Assembly: GCA_029449245.1 (NCBI GenBank)
Contig: JANATF010000005.1
Location: forward strand, 434,001 to 498,000
DNA from: Mortierella alpina
Taxonomy: Eukaryota > Mortierellomycota > Mortierellomycetes > Mortierellales > Mortierellaceae
Direction of reading: 5' to 3'
Length of the DNA stretch: 64,000 nt
In this document: piece by piece, positions 1 to 10,660 of the stretch
How the letters are laid out: each line of letters starts with the position of its first letter
Position numbering within the stretch: position 1 is the first letter of the stretch
Made by a program: the position numbers and the translations under genes
The notes under the pieces: generated by a model
Told to the model about the DNA's origin: nothing
Databases searched by the model: none
The model's input: only the letters and a program-made list of their open reading frames with translations

Positions 1-526
1 CCGTTCGTTGCTTGATTATCGCCATGTCGGACAATTGGTCTCGTTATCCAACGGTCCTCTCAGGCCAACTGTCAAGCCCTCAGAATTCCAGACCAACCTC
101 TGCGCTGAGGTCCTGCGTCCAGACCAGGACATGCTTCAACTCCTCCACCAGATAGAGACCGCGCTCAAGCCCTGCTCCTCCTCACACTCAAACTCGGATC
201 CTACCTGTATTAACAAGTCGCGAAGCAAGATGACGCATCTGTCATTCTGCGCCCAGTCTCAGGCTGATGAGATGGACAAGGCCAAAGTCCGTCATGATCT
301 TGACCAAGCCAGCCGACTGCGTGTACCTTGCGATGCTGAACGGTTCCTGTTGACGTTCCCGAACGTTATCTCGCACTCACCTGCGGCCTATCAACGGAAC
401 CTGGTTCGGTCCAGGTTCTATTTCTCGAGCTTTCCGGGCTCGGAGATGGAGTCTGTGATCCAGGAGAAAAAGAGTGAAAGTCATCGTGGTCGGTATCGAG
501 ATTCTGCCATTGTGATCGATCATTAG
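1..526 (+). CDS. 3' end of an unrecognised gene (5' end off the window)
   Basis: An open frame enters from the left edge and runs about 174 codons to a TAG at 524-526. The peptide is hydrophilic with no clear domain: a Ser/Cys-rich first half, then a region with the text DAERFLLTFPNV and a basic C-terminal tail. I see no membrane segment. It converges on the ferritin-like gene on the other strand, with about 200 bp between the stops. Codon use looks reasonable, but without the N-terminal part no function can be given, and a chance open frame cannot be excluded. Confidence 0.4.
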   Translation, partial: RSLLDYRHVGQLVSLSNGPLRPTVKPSEFQTNLCAEVLRPDQDMLQLLHQIETALKPCSSSHSNSDPTCINKSRSKMTHLSFCAQSQADEMDKAKVRHDLDQASRLRVPCDAERFLLTFPNVISHSPAAYQRNLVRSRFYFSSFPGSEMESVIQEKKSESHRGRYRDSAIVIDH

Positions 527-729
527 AGAAAGATAGTCTAGTCCGCTCTTCAAAAGAATAGAGCGTAGAAAAGAACCATCCTGCAAGTACTTTAGCAGAC
601 AGTGGCAGATAATTCAGAATTTATTACGACGAAGAATCGAAGATTATCGTTGTGCAAGCTATATACAGGCGTCGCTCATGGAGCGATCGAAAGACTTATC
701 ACAAAAGAGCTTTGATGGCCTTTCTCGCT

Positions 730-1647
730 TTACATGGTGCTGTTGCTGTTGCTGCTGTTGTTGCTGTGAGCACCATTGAAAAGCAGGGCGGGACCGGCCA
801 AGACTTGACTCTCGTTGGTGTTATTCATAGGAGCACTAGAGTTGGTAACCAGGACATAAACGTAGCCGCCGGCATCAGCAGGAAGGATGCACTGGCTGCG
901 TGGCGACGACGCTGACTTGTTGCCATAGAGGAATTGGCAAAAGGTGGTGTTCATGCTGGTCGAGTTATCCGGACCCATAAATGAGGTAATGACCTTGGTT
1001 GAATTCTCACTGCCCACCTGCAACGTAGCCGTCAGTTGGTTAAAAGGCTTGATACCAAGATCGTAAGGGCACGACTTGATAAAGTTGGAAGCAATAGTCG
1101 CAACCTCACGGGGACCCAAGGCTGTATCGACCGCATATGGGGATGCAGTCTGGTTCCAGAGCTCGTTCAAGTAAGCAGCATGACGAGCCTCAACGGTTGC
1201 GATGCCTGCAGCTGCGGTCAAGAGATCGCCGCTTAAACCCGAGGCGGCTCCAAGGTAGGCAGAGACACCCGTGGTCTCGAGAGCCTGAGCCACAGCTAGA
1301 AATTGGGTGAGGTTGTCCATAGGGAAGGTGTAGTTGCAGACCGGCACGGGCTTGGCTTTCATGTTGTTAAGGACTGAGGTAAGGATCGATACGTGATCAC
1401 TTTCATGCTGGCCAATGTTTACGAATCGATCACGGACTTTGGGATCGAATCCAGCACTGGTGAAGGCGCTAGAGTTGAACTTGGCAAGGCCTTGCTTGTA
1501 GAATTCAGCCTCGAGGTGCTCGAGGGTCAAGGCATAATTGAGCACGTTGGTGATATTTTGGCTCATGGTGTTATTCTGGGGCATCGGCGCCGCAGAGACG
1601 AAGGCGACGAGGGCGCCGATTGACAAAAGACTAACTGAGGAGCGCAT
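730..1647 (-). CDS. secreted ferritin-like domain protein
   Basis: Single-exon gene of 305 aa. The start chosen is the ATG at 1647, because it puts a signal peptide (MRSSVSLLSIGALVAFVSAA) at the very N-terminus; an open frame continues 22 codons further upstream but would bury it. After a short Asn/Thr linker comes a four-helix ferritin-like domain (about residues 30-180) with the acidic/His pattern of that fold: EHLEAEFY, HESDH, ETTG and VEARH, the usual di-metal ligand positions. The family includes fungal stress- or development-induced secreted proteins related to Rds1; its chemistry is not settled. Several N-glycosylation sequons are present. The C-terminal tail is low-complexity Asn/Ser, encoded by a GTT/GCT microsatellite near 740-768. 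Family assignment is good; role is inference. Confidence 0.8.
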   Translation of the reverse strand: MRSSVSLLSIGALVAFVSAAPMPQNNTMSQNITNVLNYALTLEHLEAEFYKQGLAKFNSSAFTSAGFDPKVRDRFVNIGQHESDHVSILTSVLNNMKAKPVPVCNYTFPMDNLTQFLAVAQALETTGVSAYLGAASGLSGDLLTAAAGIATVEARHAAYLNELWNQTASPYAVDTALGPREVATIASNFIKSCPYDLGIKPFNQLTATLQVGSENSTKVITSFMGPDNSTSMNTTFCQFLYGNKSASSPRSQCILPADAGGYVYVLVTNSSAPMNNTNESQVLAGPALLFNGAHSNNSSNSNSTM

Positions 1648-1713
1648 GTTGAAATGATATGTTCTTGGTTGCCTAAAGGGAGTAAAATTGATGTGGAGAA
1701 GAGACGATTGCAC

Positions 1714-2843
1714 AAAGTTTTAACCAGCGCGTTGTATTTGAACTACAAGATACAAAGTCCAGCAGCGGTTATGAGCAAACCATGCCGTATTTTCGCGGGT
1801 ATGAGGTACTGTTAACGATACTGTTCATTCGTGTGTCACATTTAGAAAAAAGGTGTCCACGAGACAAGCGCGCTTCCTCCACCGTCTTCCCCAACCTCAA
1901 ACCTCTCCAGGTATCTATCTGCCTTTGCCCGCCAACTATACGGCTGCCACTAAGGTCCACGAGAAGGAGGGGCAGTACATTTGCGTACGGCCCTGACCGA
2001 GCGAATATTTTACTTGCTCGCTAAAAAGACGGCACTTCAGAAAACGAAAAGGGGGAAGATGGTGCAAGTGCAGTTGCTGCAGTGAGCGGGAAAAAAATTC
2101 AAGCCTTCGCTCACGTAGCGAGTTGCTCACTATAGCGAGCATGCTCGCTAGGTCAGGGCCGTACTTTACTTGAGGAGGTTGCTGAGGAGAAAGAGAGGTT
2201 GACTGAATGTTGCTTTTATACGCAATAACAACAGTATTGAACCGATATGCGCCAAGAGGCCCTACTGCACATGCCTTCGTAAGGAACAAACAGTGACCCA
2301 AGAATCAGAATCAGTAACAGGTTTGTATGTACGGATCTCGTATAGACATGACCTTAACTATCTAACCCTTGTTAGCAATACCTCTGGCTTTCAGTAGCTA
2401 TTTTAGTGCGCGTCTACCAAACCGGCAGAAGTGGGTGAGAGGAAGCATTGTAAGTTGTAACTCCATAGAACAGGATTGAAGTCGAGTTCGGCCCCATATC
2501 GATATTCCATCGCCAACTTCCGTTCATTAAAGCAGACAAAAAATGAACAGGATAATGACAAGTGAGCGTTTCATCATTCCAAACGATATGTTGGCCATGT
2601 GCATACATTCAGCAACCGCGTATCTATGTATTGAGTGGGTCAATGACATGTGTACACAGAACATCGTCTCCATCATGTTCGTGATATTGAAGTAATATGA
2701 CCAACTGGCTTACTATTTTATTCGCGAGCATCCGCTCATGAAAGAATATAACACTGAGCTTGGTTGTGGGGGTATTCACCACATTCTCATTCATCTGCAA
2801 TGATCATTACGTAACACGCAGCGAGCCCAACTAAGATAACGAC
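1714..2843. other. intergenic region with a MITE-like element, no gene seen
   Basis: Lies between the divergent ends of two secreted-protein genes on the minus strand. Short open frames here have no coding character. The only clear structure is the inverted-repeat element at 1985-2164, listed separately. Confidence 0.5.
1985..2164. mobile_element. MITE-like element with about 20-bp terminal inverted repeats
   Basis: The left end GTACGGCCCTGACCGAGCGA (1985-2004) is repeated inverted at the right end (2145-2164) with one mismatch (G to T at base 15). Both ends sit at GTAC, so a TA duplication (1986-1987 and 2162-2163) typical of Tc1/mariner elements would fit, giving an element of 1988-2161. 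The interior has no coding capacity but carries many copies of GCGAGC/GCTCGC, including the perfect 14-bp palindrome GCGAGCATGCTCGC at 2135-2148, which look like subterminal binding repeats. Non-autonomous transposon is the natural reading; a regulatory hairpin is the alternative. Confidence 0.55.
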
Positions 2844-3296
2844 CTAATAGCCAAAGGCGCCTCCTTCAAGCGCTAGGTATCCAGAAGGACAGGTGATCGT
2901 GCCACGGTACGTGCCCGAGACGGGACCCGCCTGGTAGCGGTACCCATTCGAGCAGTCTGTCCATTCAAACCATCGGCTGCCGCTGCAGGTGATCGCGAAC
3001 TGGGAGCCATTAATGGATGCATCCCAGCAATCGAGGCTTTCCTGCTGTTCTGGTAGTTTTTGGCCCTTTGGAGTTGGAAGAGCCTGACCAGAATGTTCGT
3101 CACTGGGGTCGTGTGGATTCACGGCAGAAAAAGGGGCACTTGACGAGGCGTCCTTGGTGGCACTAGGTGCGGGAGCCTTGGTGGAACTAGGTGTGGGAGC
3201 GTCGGGTGCTTTTGCAGGGGCTGCCTGGATGGTGGCGACGATGGTCAGAGTAATGGCCAAGAAGAGGGAGAACAGAGAGAAGGACTTGATCTGCAT
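2844..3296 (-). CDS. small secreted cysteine-containing protein
   Basis: Intact 150-aa protein. Residues 1-25 are a clear signal peptide ending in QAA. Residues 26-60 are an Ala/Pro/Ser/Thr linker, likely O-glycosylated, then comes a compact C-terminal part (about 85-150) with four cysteines (DCWD, ITCSG, DCSNG, TCPSG), enough for two disulfides, and Gly/Tyr-rich ends. I do not recognise the domain. Size, secretion signal and paired cysteines make it an effector-like or wall-associated candidate, which is inference only. A TATA box and a probable 5'-UTR intron lie upstream. Confidence 0.7.
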   Translation of the reverse strand: MQIKSFSLFSLFLAITLTIVATIQAAPAKAPDAPTPSSTKAPAPSATKDASSSAPFSAVNPHDPSDEHSGQALPTPKGQKLPEQQESLDCWDASINGSQFAITCSGSRWFEWTDCSNGYRYQAGPVSGTYRGTITCPSGYLALEGGAFGY

Positions 3297-3321
3297 GATG
3301 TGCTTGTTTGTTGCTTGTTGA

Positions 3322-3518
3322 CTGTATAGCAGAGTAGAGTCACACAGTTAATGCCACGTTCGTGGTACAAGTTCCATCGACTTGATATACTATCAAATCC
3401 ATGTTGCTTACTTTGAAGGGAGAGACAGAATGGGGACTGAGCCGGGTTGATTTTGTTTGAAGGATCTGCTATGGTCTTTTGATGATGGTTTCGACTGTCC
3501 GCACACTGGCTTTTTATA
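3322..3518 (-). promoter_or_regulatory. TATA box and probable 5'-UTR intron of the small secreted protein gene
   Basis: Read on the minus strand, TATAAAAA occurs at 3511-3518. Downstream, AAAG^GTAAGC (donor at 3411) and CTATACAG (acceptor at 3322) bound a 90-nt stretch that would be an intron in the leader, leaving about 25 nt of leader before the ATG at 3296. Seen in sequence; transcription is inferred. Confidence 0.45.
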
Positions 3519-4884
3519 CGCTCAAACGGCCAAGATGGCCAGGACGAGTTGAGAGTGCGTTGTTACAGCCCTGCGCACCATGGCGCCTACCTGTCAACTT
3601 TAACCTGCGAAGGGTTGAAAGATGGAACGGCGCGTCTTAGGCTGACGAGAGCATGGCAAACTAAGAGCAACCCTCAACTCTTTCGAGTCGGCGAGGAAAC
3701 AGCCGGCACTAAAGGGCCGTCGACTTTCAGACTTTTGCCATCATCAATGCCAGGGCTATTTGCACAACTCTGGTGTGGTATTGATGGCCCATGCCTGAGA
3801 CGTCCAGGCGCGTCTAAATAAAGCACATCGGCGAATTTAGTGCTAGTGACAAGAACGCCGCTCAAGCCCTCACATCTATGAGACAGGGTCTGTTGGATTA
3901 GGTGGTTTGAACGGCGTGGATAGATCATTCTACTGTTTCGAGGCAAGAATGGGGGATGGTGCATGTTCCAAGACAATTTGCCCAAGCATGCCTCTGACGC
4001 GCAAAATATCTCGAGGAGGATAGTGATAGTGATCGGGAATAGCATGCACGCCTTGGGAGAGTAGGAGGATCTTGCTGAAGGTGGCCGACGTTGAAGAGCC
4101 AATTCCACAGAGTCACGTCTTTATTTAGATGATTAGGGGCCTGCTTCGTCAAAGGTGGTAACAGACTAAATACGATAAGTGGACCCTGCGTGGCGGCTCG
4201 GTAGAAGCCCCCAATTCGGTTCAGCATAGCCCTATCAACATATCATACATTGCAGCTCACTGTCCTATCATACCTGCTGTAATTCAAGTCCATACAGGTA
4301 CCATGGAATCTACGCCGTGGCATGCTCCGTTTATTCCGCACGTCAAGACATGCATGCTCGTCGCAAGAGATGCGACGGCATTCAGAGCTTTCGAGACGAC
4401 TGTCCAGGCGAGTGCGATACAAATGTGTTAGGACCCTCTGTGTTTAACACATGTCATACCAACTCCCACTCTTGCCTGCCATGAGATAGCCGTTCTAAGC
4501 ATTCACTTTGTTGATAGCTTGAAAACATATTTCACACCTCCATCTCTTTTGTAGTTCTCTTTTTCTTTCTTTTTTTTCTTTCTTATTATTATTATTTTTT
4601 TTTCTTTTCTCTGGGTCAATGTTTCCTTGTACTTATTACATCGCCTTTTATCCCTCTTCGAATACAGGCAGCTCACGCCGATGACCATTGTATGCCTTAC
4701 TCCCAAAGTTGCTCAAAAAAAATAGACCCCAGATCTATCCATGGCTTGCAATTCCTGCTCGCCATTGGTTTCCTTGTCCTGAATCCTTGACTAAATCTTT
4801 AAACGAAAGGAGGTTATCCTGGATATCCCGAGCTCTCCTGGCTATGGATTTTTACACCCTGGTTATCGCACTTGCTCCATTTAC
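3519..4884. other. intergenic, no gene recognised
   Basis: Several overlapping short frames, none with a recognisable domain or consistent composition. A T-rich stretch (about 4545-4612) follows the 3' end of the PABPN1-like gene and may hold its polyadenylation signals. Confidence 0.4.
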
Positions 4885-5968
4885 TTAGTAAGGAGCATAG
4901 TATCCTCCACGGCCCCCGCGGCCACGACTACAGACAAGAACAGACAAGCACATAGTAGATGCAATTAGTGTCTAACTTTACCTCGAAGGCAGCTTCCACA
5001 GTATCGACAGTAAATGTCAAATTAAAACCTACCCTCCTCTGCCGCGGAATCCTCCTCCACCTCCTCCATACATGGGGGCTCCGTACATGGGTGGTGGTGC
5101 TCCGTAAGGGTGATGACCAAACCCGCCATGGTGACCAGCGAATCCTCCCCGGTAGGCACCTCTTCCACGACCACGACCACGACCTGCTGCCATTCCTGGA
5201 ATGTTGGTGCGCTTTGGTGTTACCTGCAAGATATTGAGGGCAAAAAGATTACAGATTAGAGGATGTCGTACGTGGGTCGATGCCAATGCCTAAGACAGGG
5301 TGATAGTGCTCCCTAAGCTAATCCTACGTACCTTGATAAGTCGCGCGCGGAACAGGGATTCGTTCAAAACCACGGCGTTGGCAACCGAGGCGGGATCTGC
5401 GAATTCAACGTAGGCATACCCCTTGGGCTGGCCAGTCCACTTGTCGCACAGAATTGTGATGCGGTTGATAGTTCCGCAAGACTGGAAGTGTGCCTGAATC
5501 TCTTCTGGTGTTGAGCCCCAATCCACATTTCCGACATAGACGGACCTTGCGTCAACAGCTTCCTTGTCTATCACCATCAATGACGATCGGGGGGGGGGGG
5601 TTAAGCCTGACTTCTCTAGCATTCCAAGTGGGTTTCCAGGTCGGTTGCGCCAAGACACATACCTTCCTCGCCCATGTTCATATCCTTCTCTGCCTGAGCC
5701 TGCATCTCGCGCAACTTGGCGGCCTCAGCCTCCATCTCCTTGACGCGCTGCTTCATGGCCTCGATTTCCTGCACACCATGCGATTGAATGCTGATCGGTT
5801 AGCACCCTGGAACACATAGATCATGCAACTAGTCGAGCGCCTGCACTTTAGAAGAAACTTTGTCCTGCTATTGCCTGATCATCATACCTCATCTCCGATA
5901 TCTCTATCCAGATCGTCGTTTCCAAGGTCTGTCACCTGAGTAATGTCCTGAATATCTTCTGCCGACAT
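4885..5968 (-). CDS. nuclear poly(A)-binding protein, PABPN1/Pab2-like
   Basis: Five exons on the minus strand: 5968-5888, 5768-5663, 5567-5332, 5223-5033, 4927-4885. All junctions are GT-AG and phases close to give 218 aa. Residues 1-27 are acidic ([11 protein letters not shown]...). Residues 28-63 form a short coiled coil ([20 protein letters not shown]), as in PABPN1. A single RRM follows (about 70-145), with RNP2 SVYVGNV and RNP1 KGYAYVEF and the family text [14 protein letters not shown]. The C-terminus is RG/GF-rich and ends GGYYAPY, the usual end of this family. The protein binds nuclear poly(A) tails and supports polyadenylation and RNA quality control. The third intron acceptor has a C12 run as polypyrimidine tract. 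Confidence 0.93.
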
Positions 5969-6467
5969 GCTAAGAATAAATAAAATAGATCGCAATGATT
6001 ACTACAATGTTTTCTCTCCGAGATGAGGTAGGGGCCCCCGTCCGCAAAGACATGCTGCCGAGTTTGGAGGAACAGCAGCCTCAGTTGATGCTGGGGAGGA
6101 TGCGCTCATGTCGTTGCAAAGGGACAGGCCGCTAGGGTGTGCTGGACGATTGGACTCCTCCTTGATCCTCGATGCTCCCTTGCTCTCAAGGCTAGTACCA
6201 AGTTGCCAGAGGAAGAGGTGGTTGACATAACTGCCTGCTCCTCGCTGAGCTGGTAGTAATGAAGTGTCTTCTTGTTCAAGGAGAAAATGGTCCAGGCACT
6301 TACGTTATAGATGTGAGTGTGATGGTGGTGGTGGAGGAAAAGACACTTCAAGAGCTACATGTATGGTCCATTGTGAAGAAAATCAGGTACGTATAAGAAT
6401 TTCACCAACGTACTTGTTTCGACATATATGCTGGCCTGCTGAGGATCTCGAGCAAAACACCCCGACA

Positions 6468-6650
6468 ATGGACAAAATCAAGGATGCGCTGTACGGCGAG
6501 CCCGAGCCTGCAGTCAGGAAAACTACGCCAGCTGTGAACCCACATCGTTGCGCCAAGCATGTCGAGGATCTCATGGGCGCCATCATGAACTTTGAGGTCG
6601 AGGATCAGTTCAGTCTTGTCTGGAAATGCATGCGGAGTGACAAAGGGTAA
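6468..6650 (+). CDS. possible small protein, 60 aa
   Basis: ATG at 6468 to TAA at 6648-6650. The peptide begins MDKIKDALYGEPEPAV and has a compact C-terminal half with two cysteines (HRCAKH, WKCMR) and an acidic/aromatic stretch. Amino-acid composition looks protein-like and the frame ends cleanly. Upstream, AAATCAG^GTACGT near 6386 could be the donor of a leader intron. I do not recognise the family. It could be a genuine short conserved protein or a chance frame. Confidence 0.4.
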   Translation: MDKIKDALYGEPEPAVRKTTPAVNPHRCAKHVEDLMGAIMNFEVEDQFSLVWKCMRSDKG

Positions 6651-7952
6651 CGGACGTTAAGGAAGGCTGCCTAAAAGCTTCGATAATAGAAGGTCATTCC
6701 TTGCTTAGCTGTGTGTTAACGTCGTCTTTGTTCTTCTGGACTGATAGCAATGAGCCATTGAGACATTCTCCCCCTAGCGCCAAGCCCGATCACAGCGTTT
6801 AAACGTCTTCTGGTATGCTGCACATCAAGATAAGGCATCAGTATTCAGGATACAAGAGCCCAGCCTCGGCCCTGTCAATGCTGACCAGTAGGGGCATACA
6901 ACCTGCGCTATATGACCATCGGACGGCTGTGAGGTCGTTTTGATGGTGAAACCAGGAGCAAGGACGCCTAGTCAGTGGGGCTAAGGAGGTGACTTAGGCT
7001 GGACCAGGAGGGCTCGAGCCCTAGTGGCAATGGATCACTTTCAGTATATAGACCACAAATACAACACCTTCCTCAGTCTACATTTGCTGAAGCCCTGTCC
7101 AGGCCGATAGCCGAGCTCTCAGGTTATTGTCGGCAGACGTGTTTTTCTCAATCTCTTTCAATTGCGAGTTTTCGACCCGCGTCGGCTGAATGCTTATAAG
7201 CTCGATATATACAACACCGCACGAGCACCTGTTTGTCTATCAACCATCCTCTAATCCTCTGAAAGCAAGGGGGTTTAAAGCACCCTGGGAGGGTGAGCGA
7301 GGGCGAGAGCGTCGCCAAGAAAGAGCCATTATTGATCCATCGCGAGGAGAGGGCGGCGCCGCCACAGCGGAACATCTCCTCGGAGCGGAAACTTGTGCAC
7401 CGCCTCTTCAAGATTTTATGGTTTATATCATGCACATACTGCGCGGTTCGAAGAGCGTTCGAGGCACAGCTCGATCGGTGTGGCAGGGTAAACAATGACG
7501 GAGCGAAAAGGAGGCGTAGCTGCCCTGTGGATGCTCACAAATCCTTTTTTGTAAGAGCAATTGAACAAAAACAAACGCATCTCGTTTGAGGAAAGGCAAA
7601 GCGCCGCGAAGCCATGGCAGGTGAGCAGGGCAGGTCCAGTGGCCAAAAAAAGGTGGCAAAAATAACAAAACTTGTCGTGCTGTAGGCCGTTAACTATGTA
7701 CCACGTCAGCCCGGATGCACTTCCGCAAGTGAGCAGCAGTAGACAGAAGAACAGTAGAAACAGTAGGTGTGGAGGATGGTTTGATTTTTTATTTTTTTTA
7801 TGGGTGCTGTTATACAAGATGATAAGGTGGAAGAGCTATAGTACAGGCTTTTTTAATCTCGCAACGAGATGTATGGTACAGGATGGAGAGCCGATCATGA
7901 ATGTGGTGCAGGGATCAGCAGTCGTGGGGTGAGCGTTTTTTTTCTTGGTTCT
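6651..7952. other. intergenic, no gene recognised
   Basis: Overlapping short frames on both strands around 7150-7820 shadow one another and show no domain. The right part is the 3' flank of the Kre9-like gene. Confidence 0.4.
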
Positions 7953-8858
7953 CTACCTTCTTGCTGAGAAGGCTGGCAAGCTGGTATGAAAGCCATGGGT
8001 GTATCCCGAAAACTTGCGGCCTTTGCCGATGATCTCAACCTTGATCTGGTATTGTGCAAGGGGGGTATCCTCAGGCAGGAACACGTACTGGAATCCGACT
8101 CTGGCATCAATGTTGGTTGCCAAGACCTTGGCCACCTCATGCGAGCGTGAAGAGACCAGGAGAAGGTTGACACGGACACGGCGGGCATTCTCGAGATCCT
8201 TGGGGATCGTCCATCCAACGGTGTAAGGAGCACGGAGGACTAGGTTACCCTTGAGAGGCTGGTGGGTCAGCAGAACCTGCTCTGATTCTTCAACAGCGTT
8301 CTGGTATTGCTTCTTGAAGGAAAACTCTGACAGGTCGACCTTGTCCTTGACATTCTTTGAGTCTTCGACTGGAGGTTCGGTGGTGGTGGTGGTGGTGGTG
8401 GTGGTGCGGAGGACCTCATCCTCGGGATCTGTGCCTTCGTCGTTGACCAAGATCAAGCTCTGAACTAGAGAGCGGCCAAGGACAGTTGAAGTGCGTCCCT
8501 TAAAGACGGTGAGGAGGAGGGAGTATGTTCCAGGGGTGATGGTGGGCGCGACGCTGACAAGCGTCTTTCCAAGACGAGTAGGGACATAGCGGTGAAGGAG
8601 GATCGACTGCTTCTTTTCATGACAAAGAAGGGCAATATCCATCGAGGACCCCTCAGGCATCATGGCAGGGTCCCACGAGACTGTGGGTAGTGAGTCGATC
8701 AGCCAGAGAGTATCCATCTGGGGTGCCTTCACATCGAACCGAAAGGGTTCAGTCTGTGATGCTGGCGACTCCCTTGGGGTAGGGAGGGCGTTGGCGGTGA
8801 AGGAGGCGAGAAGTGCGAGCACCAGGCACACCAGGCCGATTATTGAGTGTTTGGTCAT
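7953..8858 (-). CDS. secreted Kre9/Knh1-like (Ser-Thr-rich wall family) protein
   Basis: Single-exon gene, 301 aa. Residues 1-24 are a signal peptide ending ANA. Two similar Ig-like modules follow. The first (about 38-145) opens with FDVKAPQMDTLWLIDSLPTV and SWDPAMMPEG; the second (about 190-290) contains NLVLRAPYTVGWTIPKDLEN and ends QIKVEIIGKG. Each module has the pattern of the N-terminal domain of Kre9/Knh1 and of GPI-anchored Ser/Thr-rich wall proteins. A Thr9 run and an acidic linker join them. There is no hydrophobic C-terminal GPI signal, so it is probably soluble in the wall or medium. A role in beta-glucan organisation is inferred from the family. A TATATA motif lies at 9020-9025. 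Confidence 0.7.
   Translation of the reverse strand: MTKHSIIGLVCLVLALLASFTANALPTPRESPASQTEPFRFDVKAPQMDTLWLIDSLPTVSWDPAMMPEGSSMDIALLCHEKKQSILLHRYVPTRLGKTLVSVAPTITPGTYSLLLTVFKGRTSTVLGRSLVQSLILVNDEGTDPEDEVLRTTTTTTTTTEPPVEDSKNVKDKVDLSEFSFKKQYQNAVEESEQVLLTHQPLKGNLVLRAPYTVGWTIPKDLENARRVRVNLLLVSSRSHEVAKVLATNIDARVGFQYVFLPEDTPLAQYQIKVEIIGKGRKFSGYTHGFHTSLPAFSARR
8379..8405. repeat. (GGT)9 microsatellite inside a coding region
   Basis: Nine GGT units on the plus strand, read as nine ACC threonine codons in the linker of the Kre9-like protein. Length variation would keep the frame. Confidence 0.85.
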
Positions 8859-10660
8859 TGCAAGTGTGGTGGGCGGAGGTGAGCTTCGTGAAGGAGGGCT
8901 TTGAGCGTGAAATAGTTTAATAGAGGAAGGGCTGTTGCGTTAAAGGGTGTGGTGTGAGTGGGGAATCGAAGTCGACTGAAGAGAGAGAAAAGAAGAGAGT
9001 GAGAGAGAGCGGTGTCGAATATATAGGCACAAGAGTCGGTGAGCAATGAAAAAAAAAAAAATCAACAAAAGACGGTAGAAGGAAGAGCAGGTGGTAGATG
9101 CAGATGGCTGGTTGTTTGTGCGTGCTGAGAGCGATGGTGTATTTTACAGGCAGGTACGGCGTGTGAGATGGAGCGATAGCAGAATTATGATCGAAAAGGG
9201 GAGAGGGCGCGGGTGGATGTGCGCGGGGGGTTTATATACCCTGCATCCACGACAGCGGGACATACCTGCCTGACCTCTTGGGGGGGGGGGCGGGTGAGAA
9301 GCAGCTCGACTGGCGTAGCCTTGTCTTGCCCTGCCTCACCGTCGTGTGCCCTCCGCCTTGTGCCTCCCACGACGGGAAAAAATAGAAACAAGGTTTGTCC
9401 ACTTGCCTCCTAAATTTATCTGCCCCCAATGGGAAGAACACCGCACTTGGACGCCTTCCTCCAGTCTCTCATTCATATCTGCTGTCGTACTCATTCCGAC
9501 GTGAGGTAGTGTCCTATACAGTACTGTGCGACTCTAGGATGATGGCGAAGGTCGAGGCCAGGACCTCCTGTCAAGAAGGAAGAATATTCTTTCGAGCCGA
9601 AGCTGCTTGTGCAAACATGTCCGCTTGTCTACAACTCTGCATGGCGCACTGGGCGCAGGTGTATCTTTTTTTTTGGGCTGCATGGCGCAACTCAACCACC
9701 CCATTCGCCACATTCTCGCTATCCCCCTTTTTGCGGTCGACCAGTCCGCCTCGGGAGGTTAAGCGAGCACTTGACACGAACTTGCCTCTTTTGCTGCGTT
9801 TATTGTCCTTAGGCGGTGCCATTGTGACCCACTCATTCTGCAGTTGTTTTTATAACTTCTAGGCAACCCTTGCGCCGAATATCCCAGCTGTCGTGCCTGA
9901 AGTCCTCGCGAGCTGAGTTTAGGTGACACTACGTCAGGTCGCTTTCTCAGCGCTGCCAGTCTAGCTCGCTGTCTCAGTGCAGAAAATAGATACGCTACTA
10001 TGTACTTCACACTCCGTACACCCTCCGACGCATGGCAATCCTCAGGCGCTCGCAAGTGGAGATTGTACTTGTAAATAAAGTCAGGTTATCCTGCTCTTTC
10101 CTCGTCACACCTATCCACGATCCCTGCGCTTTGATCCTTGAGCAATTGGCCATAGCCATAGCATACAATCTTGGACCCAGTCCGCTGTCCTTCCTGTTTT
10201 AAAGTCGACAAGGCCTGCATGTTGCACAAACAAGACCTCTCGTCAAGAACGACTTGGGCGTTCCGCCCTTTCAGACTGCAGTCCTCTCCCCTGAAACTTA
10301 TGGCGTCTACCCACAGCCGTTCCCACGTCGTCCTTTTACAGATCGACGAAGATAGGCTGCTACGTTAGAGTTTGCCTACCTTCTCGACGGAAGACTCGAC
10401 AGTGAAATGACGACAACTACATGCAAGTACCTCGGGATATCTTTCGCGGAACGACAGGCGTGGTCTGTCTGTACCTTTGGATAGTGAGGGTAGTTTTTTA
10501 GAATTTTCACCGACCGCCCATTCCCCGCGAGTGAGTGTGTGTGCCCTCACGTGACCGTGATCTCTGTTCTGAGACGAAGAGTCCGCAAGCTTGAACATTT
10601 TCTGCATCTTGTTGTTGAACTCAAATTCGCATTCACTTCAGCCACGACCCCAACTGCAGC
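8859..10660. other. divergent promoter region, no gene recognised
   Basis: Upstream flanks of the minus-strand Kre9-like gene and the plus-strand RBM5/10-like gene. It contains a G11 run at 9280-9290 and purine/pyrimidine-biased stretches. Frames at 9395-9862 and nearby lack domain or composition support. Confidence 0.4.
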
